Origin: Chara braunii
Taxonomy: Eukaryota; Streptophyta; Charophyceae; Charales; Characeae
DNA: 27,386 nucleotides
Assembly: GCA_003427395.1 (NCBI GenBank)
Contig: BFEA01000094.1
Coordinates: forward strand, 3,394,951 to 3,422,336
Direction of reading: 5' to 3'
The notes under the pieces were generated by a model that was given only the letters and a program-made list of their open reading frames with translations, was not told the DNA's origin and did not search any database. How positions within the stretch are numbered: position 1 is the stretch's first letter; every line of letters begins with the position of its first letter. The translations under genes and the position numbers were made by a program. Below, piece after piece: positions 18,919 to 26,845 of the stretch.

Positions 18919-19053
18919 ATTTTGTACGGTAAGCTCTCAGTAAAGGGCGGTTTTCAGGCAGGGGGAAACTACTTGCCATTATGCTGTAGAGGAATCGTGA
19001 TGGAAGCAATATGGGCTGTGCACGAAATGCTCAAGTTGTCCGCCAGAACCTGA
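18919..19053 (+). pseudogene. LINE-4 ORF2 extreme C-terminus
   Basis: After the MITE the frame resumes ILYGKLSVKGGFQAGGNYLPLCCRGIVMEAIWAVHEMLKLSART and stops at 19051. The pattern of a short hydrophobic helix with Trp (EAIWAVHEML) recalls the post-zf-RVT tail of plant LINE ORF2 proteins. Its link to the zf-RVT part is supported by the shared YGKLS residues on either side of the repeat array. Confidence 0.65.
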
Positions 19054-19113
19054 GCTTACCGGTTTCCAGCAAGTGCAACTCCCCACGAATAGAATGGAGC
19101 CATCTGAAGATTC

Positions 19114-19149
19114 CACTAGCTGTGGATGCTCATACCACCACAGCTAGTG
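19114..19149 (+). repeat. Perfect 12-bp stem-loop before the LINE-4 A tract
   Basis: CACTAGCTGTGG (19114-19125) and CCACAGCTAGTG (19138-19149) pair perfectly around a 12-base loop, 12 bases before the T11A20 tract. In some LINE families a 3' stem-loop is recognised by the RT; whether this one is, is inference. Confidence 0.8.
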
Positions 19150-19161
19150 CCGACTCTGATG

Positions 19162-19192
<31 letters not shown>

Positions 19193-19393
19193 GAACCCAG
19201 TGCACCGAAGACCCGACAAACGCGGCCCTGTGTACTTGTATTCGAACACGTGACGCCGCGGCACACTCGGAAAGGCCACGGCGCGACTGCCGGTTTCTGC
19301 TGGGCCCGCGCCCTGAGCGCTTTTCCAACACTGTAAATCGGACCTCGCGGGGGCATTACGCGAGACCCACCTTACTCTTTAGTAAGAGTATAG
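19193..19393. other. GC-rich island between A tracts, possible SINE
   Basis: About 200 bp, much richer in GC than its surroundings, lying between T11A20 (19162-19192) and a 19-base poly(A) at 19394-19412. On the minus strand TTCCGAGTGTGCCGC followed by GTGTTCGAATAC loosely resembles the A and B boxes of a tRNA promoter, while the poly(A) at 19394 would suit a plus-strand element. The two clues disagree, so the SINE reading is weak. No protein is convincing. Confidence 0.25.
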
Positions 19394-19512
19394 AAAAAAA
19401 AAAAAAAAAAAACAAGGGCTAACACTTAGGCTATCGACTCATCTGTCAAGGAGGATATCAACTCCGAACAATTGACGAAGGCTATCAATTCACCCTGCCT
19501 TAGTTGGACACT

Positions 19513-19690
19513 GAATGGAGGAGGAGCAGCAGCAGCAGGAGGAGGAGGAGGAGGAGGAAGAAAGGGGGGGGAGGATGGAGAGGAGGTGGAGAAGGAAGAA
19601 GAACAAGAGGGGGAGAAAGAGGAGGAGGAGGGGAGGAGGAGGAGGAGGAAGAGGAGGGGAGGAGGAGGAGGAGGAAGAGGAGGGGGAGGC
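19513..19690. repeat. Polypurine (GGA-rich) tract of ~175 bp
   Basis: The plus strand is almost pure G and A, made of GGA, GAA and G runs with one CAG block near 19528-19540. Frames on both strands (Glu/Gly/Arg on plus, Pro/Ser/Leu on minus) are low-complexity artefacts. Such mirror-like polypurine DNA can form triplex structures in vitro. Confidence 0.95.
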
Positions 19691-19975
19691 AAAATTTTTG
19701 AGTCAAAATTCACACTCACCAATTCTCTGAAGGCGAGGCTGTTGTTAAAGGTCGGCCATGGGGAACCGTCCATACAAGAACACTCTTGCCTACGTTGATG
19801 CAGCTCAAGGGCCTCAACACACCACTCTGGAGATGTGAAAAAGACAAAAATGTGGTGCGTGCATCGGGCCATGTTCTAACGCAAAGTTCATTCTCATTTT
19901 GCACATTTCGAGATTGGTGTAGCGATGCCCCAATTCCCATTGCAATTCAATGCCAAAATCAGAAAAGTGATATAC

Positions 19976-20022
19976 CAAAAACAAACAAACAAACAAACAA
20001 ACAAACAAACAAACAAACAAAC
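19976..20022. repeat. (AAAC)n microsatellite, about 11 units
   Basis: Uninterrupted AAAC repeats. Frames across it (Lys-Gln-Thr-Asn on plus, Cys-Leu-Phe-Val on minus) are artefacts. Confidence 0.97.
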
Positions 20023-20168
20023 GAGCAAACACAATGCCGACTCGACGCCGGCTCACGTCTGGAAACCAGATCCTTGAAAAGCCTACAATGTTGATACGAA
20101 GTTTTAAAACCCACATCTTTGTCAAACATCTTCTCTTGCTTTTTTTTTTTTTCCCCCAATAATTTTAA

Positions 20169-20277
20169 ACCGGTCTCCTTACTAGGAGTGATGCATGCAT
20201 CTCAAACAGCTTCACATAAAAAAAGCCAAGCCAAGGAAACCGGCCCCCTTACTTGGGAGGAGTGAAGCATGCATCTC
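20169..20277. repeat. Short diverged direct repeat
   Basis: 20169-20203 (ACCGGTCTCCTTACTAGGAG then TGATGCATGCATCTC) and 20239-20277 (ACCGGCCCCCTTACTTGGGA then GGAGTGAAGCATGCATCTC) are two versions of one sequence, both followed by a CTTCACAT block. A similar pair, TTCATTCTCATTTTGCACA, occurs at about 19887 and 20746 within ~80 bp of weaker similarity. Confidence 0.7.
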
Positions 20278-20279
20278 CT

Positions 20280-20408
20280 CGGTGCTCAGATTTGCTTCAC
20301 ATGTCCGAGCATTCATTCACGACACAAGGAAGGGCTGGAAAAGTGCAGGTGCACTTTTCTGGCATTTGCTAACCCCGGGGACCACCACGATGGCAACCAT
20401 CGTGTAGT
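20280..20408 (+). pseudogene. Fragment of a second mannanase, opposite strand
   Basis: The plus frame reads RAFIHDTRKGWKSAGALFWHLLTPGTTTMATIV and then stops. The block AGALFWHLLTPGT is identical to the last exon of the GH5 mannanase at 21660-22071 on the minus strand, with 33 identical bases around GCACTTTTCTGGCATTTGCT. The residues before it (AFIHDTRKGWKS) correspond loosely to WLFASVQNKGAG. Sequence after it is not recognisable. It is probably a partial inverted duplication of the exon; a real exon of a tail-to-tail paralogue is less likely, as no other mannanase block is visible to its left. Confidence 0.65.
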
Positions 20409-21331
20409 ACACCAATCACTGTGTTCGCAGTAGTTACAGCCGACAAATTGTCACCAAGAAGATGCAATATCATCAGATTCACAAGCGCGATCCAAGAGAC
20501 AGTGATGCCTCACACTGCTCACATGACACATGAGCGGCATGACCTTTCTCACACTGCTCCACATCACAACAAACATACCAATCCCGCAGAGCATCGAATC
20601 TGCATCAGCAGTCTACTGCGAAACTTTGCCATCTGCACAAAACCTAGAGCCTAAGTCTCCTAGACAATGTCTGTTGCTCCCCTACTCTCCACATGCACAA
20701 AATACAAAAAAAGCGGCGGGGTATCTTGCCATTTTCTAGCGGAAGGTTCATTCTCATTTTGCACAGTTGGTGAGTACTGGAGCGAGGCACAATCTGTGTC
20801 ATTCATACATCAATACGAAAGAGCAAAATTTGGTCCAACTCTGCGGCTTTACCCTTGCACTGTTAACCCATTGCAGAACCCATTGCCCATTGATATCTGC
20901 CAAAACGGCTATACCTGCTGGACCCTTTTTTCCCCCCAAAAAACCGACTAACTGCCGGACCTAAAATTCTACATTTCTCCAAAAAGGAGGAAAAAAAAAA
21001 AGAAAAAAAAGCCTACATTTCAAAGACTGCTTCACCAACCAACACCAGCTGCGCCACTGAGCCAAAAATAGAAGCAGCAGCAGCCCTGCATTTCACCTAC
21101 TTTTCTCAGCAAAAAAAGACAAAAGAAGATCCCGTGTCGCCGTCCTTGGATGAAATTGTGGTACTCCGTTCCCGTTTCATCGTCCGGGGACCAAACTGTG
21201 TTCTGGATACCGCACAAGGGTGAAAACACAGCTTCAGTCCCATCAAGTGAAACCAATGACAGACAACACCCGAAGCCCATTTTATTTCTACCCCCAGCTG
21301 CAAACCCTCCTCTCTCTACTGCAACACTTCG
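20409..21331. other. Intergenic region and probable mannanase 3' flank, no gene seen
   Basis: Several short frames on both strands, none with a recognisable motif. A-rich patches at 20991-21010. The right part may be the 3' UTR of the minus-strand mannanase; no polyadenylation signal was pinned down. Confidence 0.45.
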
Positions 21332-21412
21332 CACAGATCCCTGATTCTCCCTCAACTGCACAGATCCCTGATTCTCCCTCAACCCAATTTTGATCCCTGA
21401 TTCTCCCTCAAC
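21332..21412. repeat. ~27-bp minisatellite, 3 copies
   Basis: GATCCCTGATTCTCCCTCAAC occurs three times; the first two copies are preceded by CACA, the third by a variant spacer. Confidence 0.9.
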
Positions 21413-21440
21413 CAATCAACCAATCAACCAAACAACCAAC

Positions 21441-21620
21441 CCATCCATCCATCCATCCATCCATCCATCCATCTCCACCTTTTGAGGATGTCAATCGGCT
21501 GTTCCATCATGCCATCAAGCACTCAACCACTCAACCCAACCAATCAACCAACCCATCCATCCATCCATCCATCCATCCATCTCATCCATCCATCCCATCC
21601 ATCCCATCCATCTACCCATC
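21441..21620. repeat. Two (CCAT)n microsatellite tracts
   Basis: CCAT repeats at 21441-21473 and, with CATCC variants, 21553-21620. Each is linked to a similar ~35-bp segment containing TGAGGATGT...TTCCATCATG (21484 and 21631), so the tract and its flank appear duplicated. It lies just 3' of the mannanase stop codon. Confidence 0.9.
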
Positions 21621-21659
21621 AATCTCGGCCGTGTGAGGATGTGAAGCGCGACCATTCCA

Positions 21660-22071
21660 TCATGCTGTTGCAGTCTTTCCCCCTGCTGCTGGTGCTGGAG
21701 ACTTCAGAACCTTTCTGAGAGCATCCAGACGTTTTGAGTGAGAGGTAATGACTTCAATCACCTCAGGGTCCTGATCTTTGAAAACTGCAAATCCGTCTGC
21801 ATTGCCTCGGGTCCCCGGGGTTAGCAAATGCCAGAAAAGTGCCCCCGCACCCGCCCCTTTATTTTGCACGGATGCAAATAGCCAGTCGTAGGTGAGACCC
21901 AAGAACGCGGCGCGATTCGACATGATGAGGGGGGAGCTGTCCGGTTCCTTCCTCAGATTGAACTCTGCAATGAGCAGCGGTTTGCCCATCGCATTGCTGT
22001 CGTCGATATGCCTGCTTATCCATTTCGTCATCCACTTCATAATGTCGACCAGTGGCAAATTGTGAGCCAAC
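21660..22071 (-). CDS. Mannan endo-1,4-beta-mannosidase (GH5), last exon
   Basis: The terminal exon of a plant-type GH5 endo-beta-mannanase, which cuts internal beta-1,4 links of mannans in cell walls and is normally secreted. The acceptor is TTCTCCGCAG ending at 22072, and G at 22071 completes the Trp codon from the previous exon. It reads LAHNLPLVDIMKWMTKWISRHIDD, then GKPLLIAEFN, whose Glu matches the GH5 nucleophile, then FLGLTYDWLFASVQNKG and AGALFWHLLTPGT, DGFAVF, and a helix SHSKRLDALRKVL. A short Ala/Pro/Gly tail (SPAPAAGGKTATA) precedes the stop. The 137 codons join in phase with the exon at 24069. The usual EFG reads EFN here. Confidence 0.88.
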
Positions 22072-22315
22072 CTGCGGAGAACAAACACAATCAATCATCA
22101 TTAATTTATCGACAACTGGCCGATCATCAGGTCACATGCACTTGTCATGCCAGTGCCTGTCTTTACGCGCCAGAAATCACTGCTGATTACCAGAAGCCAA
22201 CTGTCGTTTCTGTTCTTTTCTTTTTTTCTTATGCCCTCTGTGTGTGTCGTGTCATGTTCACCATGCACAACGCCAAGGGAGACAAACAGAGGGGAAGTCA
22301 CACACACACATACAC

Positions 22316-22353
22316 CTGTCTCTTATACACATCTAGATGTGTATAAGAGACAG
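22316..22353. other. Nextera mate-pair junction adapter (Tn5 mosaic ends)
   Basis: CTGTCTCTTATACACATCT is followed directly by its reverse complement AGATGTGTATAAGAGACAG. This 38-bp palindrome is the circularisation junction of the Nextera mate-pair protocol, made of two Tn5 mosaic ends. It is laboratory sequence, not part of the organism. Frames through it give the peptides LLYTSRC and SYTHLDVYKRQ, which are translated adapter. Confidence 0.98.
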
Positions 22354-23923
22354 CTTGGGAACCCCTTGAGCCACCAGCTGTCACCACACATTGGTCTGAT
22401 TGTGCCTCTTCTAGCAACGGGGGGGGGTGAAACATAGTAATTACTGTCTGCAACATCCTTTGGCTAACCACTGGCCAAAGGGCTCCTGACGGTAATCCCT
22501 GTTCCAAAGCCAATTTCAGACTTGGACTGTTACTTAGAATCACGTATAATTGTTCATAAGATTTTGTCCAAAAATCGTCAGACGCTGTTTCAAAATTATT
22601 TTTTAGCTGTCGGAGCAGCCAATCAGTGAGCTGGGAAATCTTGTCAGACACAGGAATCTGTGATTGGTCAGTCCCCTTGGTCTGTTCCATAACATCCACC
22701 ATTGGAGTATCCTCTGGTACGTGATGATCCACCTCCATTGGGGCTGGACCAAACACTTCCTTGAAGGGGCCTGAAGAATCTGCTGCATCTATTTCCTCTG
22801 TCGTGATTAATGGGACTGTATCCTGGGATTCCTTTGATTTGTGTAATCCCTGTTCTTCTACACCTCCCTTTATTTCAGCCCATTTTAACGGTGATCCCCG
22901 GTGTCTCACCGAAACGCCCTTACTCACTATGAGTTTTTTTATTTTTATTTTGTGTCCTCCTCTTCCTTCTTACTAAGGTTTGTTCCTGTTCCATCTCCTG
23001 GTCCGATTCCACATTTTTTTCCTGTACCTGTGGAATACCTTGCACATTACCTTCTCAGGAATAACAACAACCTCAACTTTCTCCCCTACCTTGGGTGAGA
23101 GAGAAGCAACAACAACCTCAACCTCCCCCCCTTCATTGGGTGGGAGAGATTGCATGTAGTTCCTGGGATCTGGGCCAAGCGAACCAGTGGTGGAAATAGC
23201 CCCTGATTTTTCCACTGCTTTTGAAGTACCCGATATAATGGGCGAATTCTCCTGCACCTCCTGATGAGAATCAGGGACCGAAACCAGTCCCCCTTCTTTT
23301 GGTGGACCATTTGCGGCCTGTTCCCCCTGAGGACGTGAATGCAGTGGAAGTGGTTGCGAGGATGCTGGAGGAGACCAGCCCTTTGGGGGTCTGGAATCCC
23401 AATTTGGTTCTCCTTGGCGCTCCCATGTCCATCCTGTGGGCCATCGTCCCCTGCCCGACCCTTCTACATACACCCACCCCTCATGCCCCGGGTCCACCGT
23501 TCGCCATAGATTTGCTTTGAACGGGTCCCTGATCAGTCTACCTGTCGTTTTCTGTTTGCGAGAGGGGTTGTGTGCGTAGGAAGGATCCAGAAACAAAGGT
23601 CCGTATGCTTTACATCGAAAACACCAGGGGCGCAGTTTGTGTGAAGTGTGAATGTGATATTCCCTCACGGTCATTATAGTTGTGTATAGACTGAAAGATG
23701 CCCTAAATACGGCTATAATGACCCTGCATTATATTCAGCGGAGGAAGGTAATGTGTTCGGCATGTCTCTAGAAAGGTGATGATGAAAATCTCTGGATATG
23801 TGATTGGGCAAAAGTTAAGAATGGCCCCCACAGGTTTGCGAATGCAAAAAAACGGCGCCTAGCAGGAATGAACGTGGATGTGTTTGTGTCCTTTCGGGGA
23901 TAGAGCGCCTCGCTCCACTACAC
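22354..23923. repeat. Misplaced 1,570-bp copy of 10765-12334
   Basis: Same length and orientation as 10765-12334 with no indels. I see two substitutions: T at 22428 against G at 10839, and C at 22711 against T at 11122. It carries the LINE-1 ORF1-like frames again (minus 23674-22973, and from 22927 leftward until the adapter cuts it). It begins at the adapter and ends at the same base as the first copy's contig edge. It should not be counted as a second LINE insertion. Confidence 0.95.
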
Positions 23924-23924
23924 N
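23924..23924. other. Single N: minimal scaffold join
   Basis: A lone N between CCACTACAC and a GA repeat. Assemblers often place one N where a gap is estimated at zero or less. It marks the right border of the chimeric contig. Confidence 0.85.
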
Positions 23925-24068
23925 GAGAGAGAGAGAGAGAGCTGGATCCTGTGGAGAGGTGACCGACAAAGAATCCTTTCACGGAATTGCATTCCCTCCT
24001 TTCAAAATTCTGTGAATCTTTGTACTCTTTTTTTTTTTCTGTTTCTCAGCATAAAGAAGAAGACTTAC

Positions 24069-24277
24069 CAATGGTCAGGGTATAAATGTGCCGATGTGAA
24101 ATCAATTTCCGCGATTTTGTGGTCTCGAACAAAATCTGTGCCTTGGGTTGCGGCCCAATCTGCCGGATTGCATGCATTTGAGCCCTCCCCAGGCCCGTAG
24201 AAGCCTTCCGATCCCGTTCCAACCATGTGGTTGGGGTCCAGGCTCTTCACATACTTGGCCATCTCTTGAACCCATGC
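24069..24277 (-). CDS. Mannan endo-1,4-beta-mannosidase (GH5), internal exon
   Basis: This 209-base exon follows an acceptor CATTTGCTTTGCAG and ends at donor GTAAGT. It encodes 69 residues plus two bases: AWVQEMAKYVKSLD, PNHMVGTGSEGFYGPGEG, NPADWAATQGTDFVRDHKI and AEIDFTSAHLYPDH. The blocks EMA-YVKS-D, GxEGFYG, GTDF and IDF..xHxYPD are hallmarks of plant GH5 mannanases. The acid/base Glu (in an NEP-type motif) would be in an upstream exon not seen in this window. Only these two exons are visible; the upstream intron seems to hold LINE-2. Whether the gene is intact cannot be told from here. Confidence 0.88.
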
Positions 24278-24886
24278 CTGCAAAGCAAATGAGGCAAAAA
24301 GGGGCCCCAAAACCCATCATGTCGTTCCCAACAAAAACGTGCCCAAAACCCAACTGTTAGGTCGAGGGTTCAAAACTTCAAAGCCTCCGCCGACTGACAA
24401 CAATAATTTCGTTAGTAAGCAATAATTTCATTTTTTTTTAATTTTATTTTTTTTTAATTATTTTTTTTTTTTAAACAGGGCCTTCTGGTCCTGGCTCCTT
24501 CTATTCTGGGGAGCGTCAGTCCGGTACCTATTCCACCAGCAAGTCGAGAAAAGCAATACATCAATAAATGCTCACACACCATTAAATGGTCACACACGCT
24601 TCCTTCCGTCAGGCCGAAGGACCCCTGGTCAGCATTGATTGCTCCACTGCAGGAGGATTGACTGCCAGGTTGCCTTGTTCCTCTCTTTCCTCTCAGATCT
24701 GGATTCCAGAACTGTCAGATAGTCAAACTGTTTTTGAACCTAGAAAGAGCTCATCTGTTGTCCTTACCCAACCTAACCTGCTTCCTCCCCCTACCCTCAA
24801 CTGTCTGTCCTTAAACCCCAAACCCTCAGCCTGCATTTTCGTCCTTCGATCGTCAAACTTGAAACCTGGCATGCATCTTCCCCGAC

Positions 24887-25739
24887 TTATCCTCCTTTTT
24901 TCGCGTTGTCTGTGCCCCCCCCGGCCTCTTGAGTAATGTATTCACCCCCTTGCGGCCTAGGACGTGATTGTGCCTTCCAGCGTTGTCTGGTGTTGGAAAC
25001 CCCTTTCTGGTCTTGAATTATGCCATTCTTTCCAGCATACCCAGGTCTTGAATTATGCCATTCTTTCCAGCGATCCTGTCGCCATTCTCCGACCTTGCCA
25101 TTTACCAGCCAGTTCCTATAGAAGCTCAGCCTCTCCTTGTTCCGCTGCTGTTCTTCGTCTTCTGTCCACCCTTGTCTGATCTTACGCCATCTGCAGAGGA
25201 TCTCAGCTTGGATCATTGTTTTTGTTTCTATCCACACCTTTTCCCCATGGGTTGGACCGTCCTTCAACTGAATTGTTCTGCTGCATCTTTCCTTCCATAT
25301 GACCCATAGGGTCTCACTTTCCTGATGAGTTCAAACTTCAAACCAGATCCTCTCAGCCTTCCGTGCCTGATCAGGGATGTTAGTCAAGAGAAGGAGTTGA
25401 ATGGGTTGCTCTGGGAAGGGAGATGTGAAGAGGGAATCCCAGAGTGAAGAAGCTCTCGCCCAGTATTCAGTCAGTCGCCACTTTACAAAGCACTAGGCAG
25501 TGAACTACATCCTCCTCTATCGCACCTTCGGAGCAGGCTGAGCATAACTCCGAGCTGTCGGGCTCTGTGGCTTTCCGTCTAATGTGCAGCCATTGGTTCA
25601 CCGGTAGGGCTGCGTACACAATCAGCCATTGTAAGCAGCAATGGCTGATTGTGTATGCAGCCCTACTGATCTTGATTGGTCTCATCCGTTTGAATTGTTC
25701 CCAATGAATTCGTGTAATTCTGTCTGCTTCTTGACCCAC
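24887..25739 (-). pseudogene. LINE-2 ORF2: zf-RVT and C-terminus
   Basis: From 25739: a Lys/Arg-containing lead, then LQWLIVYAALPVNQWLHIRRKATE, matching LQWQIAHHCLPTNDWIIDRSS of LINE-1, then zf-RVT residues LCSACSEG and VVHCLVLCK (C-x2-C...H-x4-C). The frame stops at 25467. A further minus frame at 25267-24887 is Trp/Arg/Lys-rich (RNWLVNGKVGEWRQDRWKEWH) and sits where the ORF2 C-terminus should be, though I cannot match it closely to the other copies. A 28-bp hairpin lies inside the LQW block. Confidence 0.75.
25604..25666. repeat. 63-bp hairpin (28-bp arms, 7-bp loop)
   Basis: Arms 25604-25631 and 25639-25666 are inverted copies with one transition mismatch, separated by TAAGCAG. The left arm is the normal LINE codon block (LIVYAALPV on the minus strand); the right arm is its inverted copy, giving the odd residues SRAAYTISHCC just upstream. 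Confidence 0.95.
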
Positions 25740-25850
25740 GAGGTTCCGCCATCTGATTTTGATAATAGGGTCTGGATTTTTGGTCTTCAGAGACAGTCTG
25801 TACCCAAGTTTGACTGAGTAATCCCCTGGATTGGGATCTTTGCCTTGAAG

Positions 25851-26722
25851 TTACTGGTAGTATCTGGCCTCCAGGTCCATTCCGCGGGGTCGAATTCCAA
25901 GGACCGGATTCTGGTGTCCGGTCTGAAGATTGCCTTTGGCCATGTACCTAGGACCCTTACTTTTCAAAGGAGGAAGGAAGGAATCTAGTATAGATGATTC
26001 TACATTGCAGTTCAGAATAGTTGGCATATCGGAATTGGTGAGAGGGAGATCGGGAAGGAGAGGAAAGTGGCCCCTGGTGAGAGAGCCTTGCTGCATAAGC
26101 TGTAGAGTCAGTCGTGCCTTAGACCCCACTCGCCCGCTCTCCATGAATCATCTTTTTCCAAGATCTCTTTCCACTCTTGTGGAATGCGACTGAGTAAATA
26201 CGGAAGATTGGCCCCTCGTCTGTGGCATCCTTTCAGTCGGGCACTAACTTCTTGTTCCGTTATCCATTCTTTTTTGTCCTCCTTCCACAAGTGATCTGCT
26301 TTCCACATACCGTTCTTAATCCAGGACAGCCACCTCCGCTCTAGGAATAGTGGGTTGTCAGCCTCGTTTGTTAACCATTCATTCCCGAAAAGCGGTTGTC
26401 TTAGTACTTCATCCTTAGATTTAGGCTTGTTTGTCTTGTTAGGGATTATTTTCCTCCATGATAGAAGTAGTGCCGGCCAGTAAGGGGTGGGCGGTCGGTG
26501 GTCTTCACGTCTGTTATTCCTCGTCCGATTCCTCCGTCCCGTCGATATCACCCATTCTTTGTTCATTACCCAAAACAGGCCTGACATATAGTTCAGGGAG
26601 GTTACTGGTGCCACAGATCTGATACTGTCCAATGCCAGCTTATTCCAGGCGCTATCCGGATTCATCAACAGTTTGATGATCCATTTGATTTGCAGGGCTT
26701 TCGTTTCTGTTCCGGGGTCCAT
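25851..26722 (-). pseudogene. LINE-2 ORF2: connection region
   Basis: The first frame (26722-26108) reads ALQIKWIIKLLMNPDSAWNKLALDSIRSVAP, matching LAVQWIRRLL...ALEQIARLAP, then FWVMNKEWVIS, DEVLRQPLFGNEWLT (QPLFGNRWIT in LINE-1), WLSWIKNGMWKADHLW and RIPQEWKEIL. A frameshift near 26120 leads to a second frame to 25851. The sequence corresponds to LINE-1 positions about 6760-6200. Its order and spacing agree with the family; no enzyme active site is expected in this part. Confidence 0.8.
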
Positions 26723-26845
26723 GATTCCTGGGCCCCAGTCTCGTGGTCTCCGTGCTAAGCTATCTTAGGTATGCCCTTGTCTTTATTGGGGTCTCCTGTC
26801 CACAGGTAAAGCCTAGCGCGTCTATTCAACTCCTTTATTGAACTG

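Larger units (their letters stand above)
16446..19192 (+). mobile_element. LINE-4: 5'-truncated LINE of a different lineage
   Basis: A plus-strand non-LTR element starting in the RT fingers (KGKCSGLDGL), continuing through RT, connection and zf-RVT, and ending near a T11A20 tract (19162-19192) that may include its tail. There is no endonuclease, so it is 5'-truncated, as is common for LINEs. Its RT sequence (VRNYRLISVLNVVYKILAKVLAIRLADYLPNLVGKEQGAFVQGRSIFDNI) differs clearly from LINE-1 and LINE-3, so it is a separate lineage. Its C-terminal coding region is interrupted by a minisatellite (18627-18771) and a MITE (18772-18915). Confidence 0.85.
22072..24068 (-). other. Mannanase intron containing a chimeric insert
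   Basis: The donor GTAAGT (24068-24063) and the acceptor TTCTCCGCAG define the intron, and joining them restores YPDHW-LAHNLP in frame. The apparent 1,997 bases include 22316-23924, which is adapter plus misplaced contig plus one N. Removing that leaves about 390 bases of genuine intron: a CA-rich end near 22299-22315 and a GA microsatellite at 23925-23941. Confidence 0.85.

Noticed and set aside
19193-19393. A functional tRNA gene
   Set aside because: Box-like motifs are weak, and no cloverleaf with acceptor and anticodon arms could be drawn.
19426-19872. Pro/Ser/Leu-rich and Glu/Gly/Arg-rich proteins across the GGA tract
   Set aside because: They are translations of low-complexity purine repeats in several frames on both strands.
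19814-20125. Protein with repeated Cys-Leu-Phe-Val (or Lys-Gln-Thr-Asn)
   Set aside because: It is the (AAAC)n microsatellite read as codons.
21032-21415. Minus-strand frame with repeated LRENQGSV
   Set aside because: The repeat is the 27-bp minisatellite; the frame lies 3' of the mannanase stop and matches no family.
22298-22927. A second ORF1 gene ending AVSYTHLDVYKRQ
   Set aside because: The end is translated Nextera adapter and the rest duplicates 10765-11338; it is an assembly chimera.
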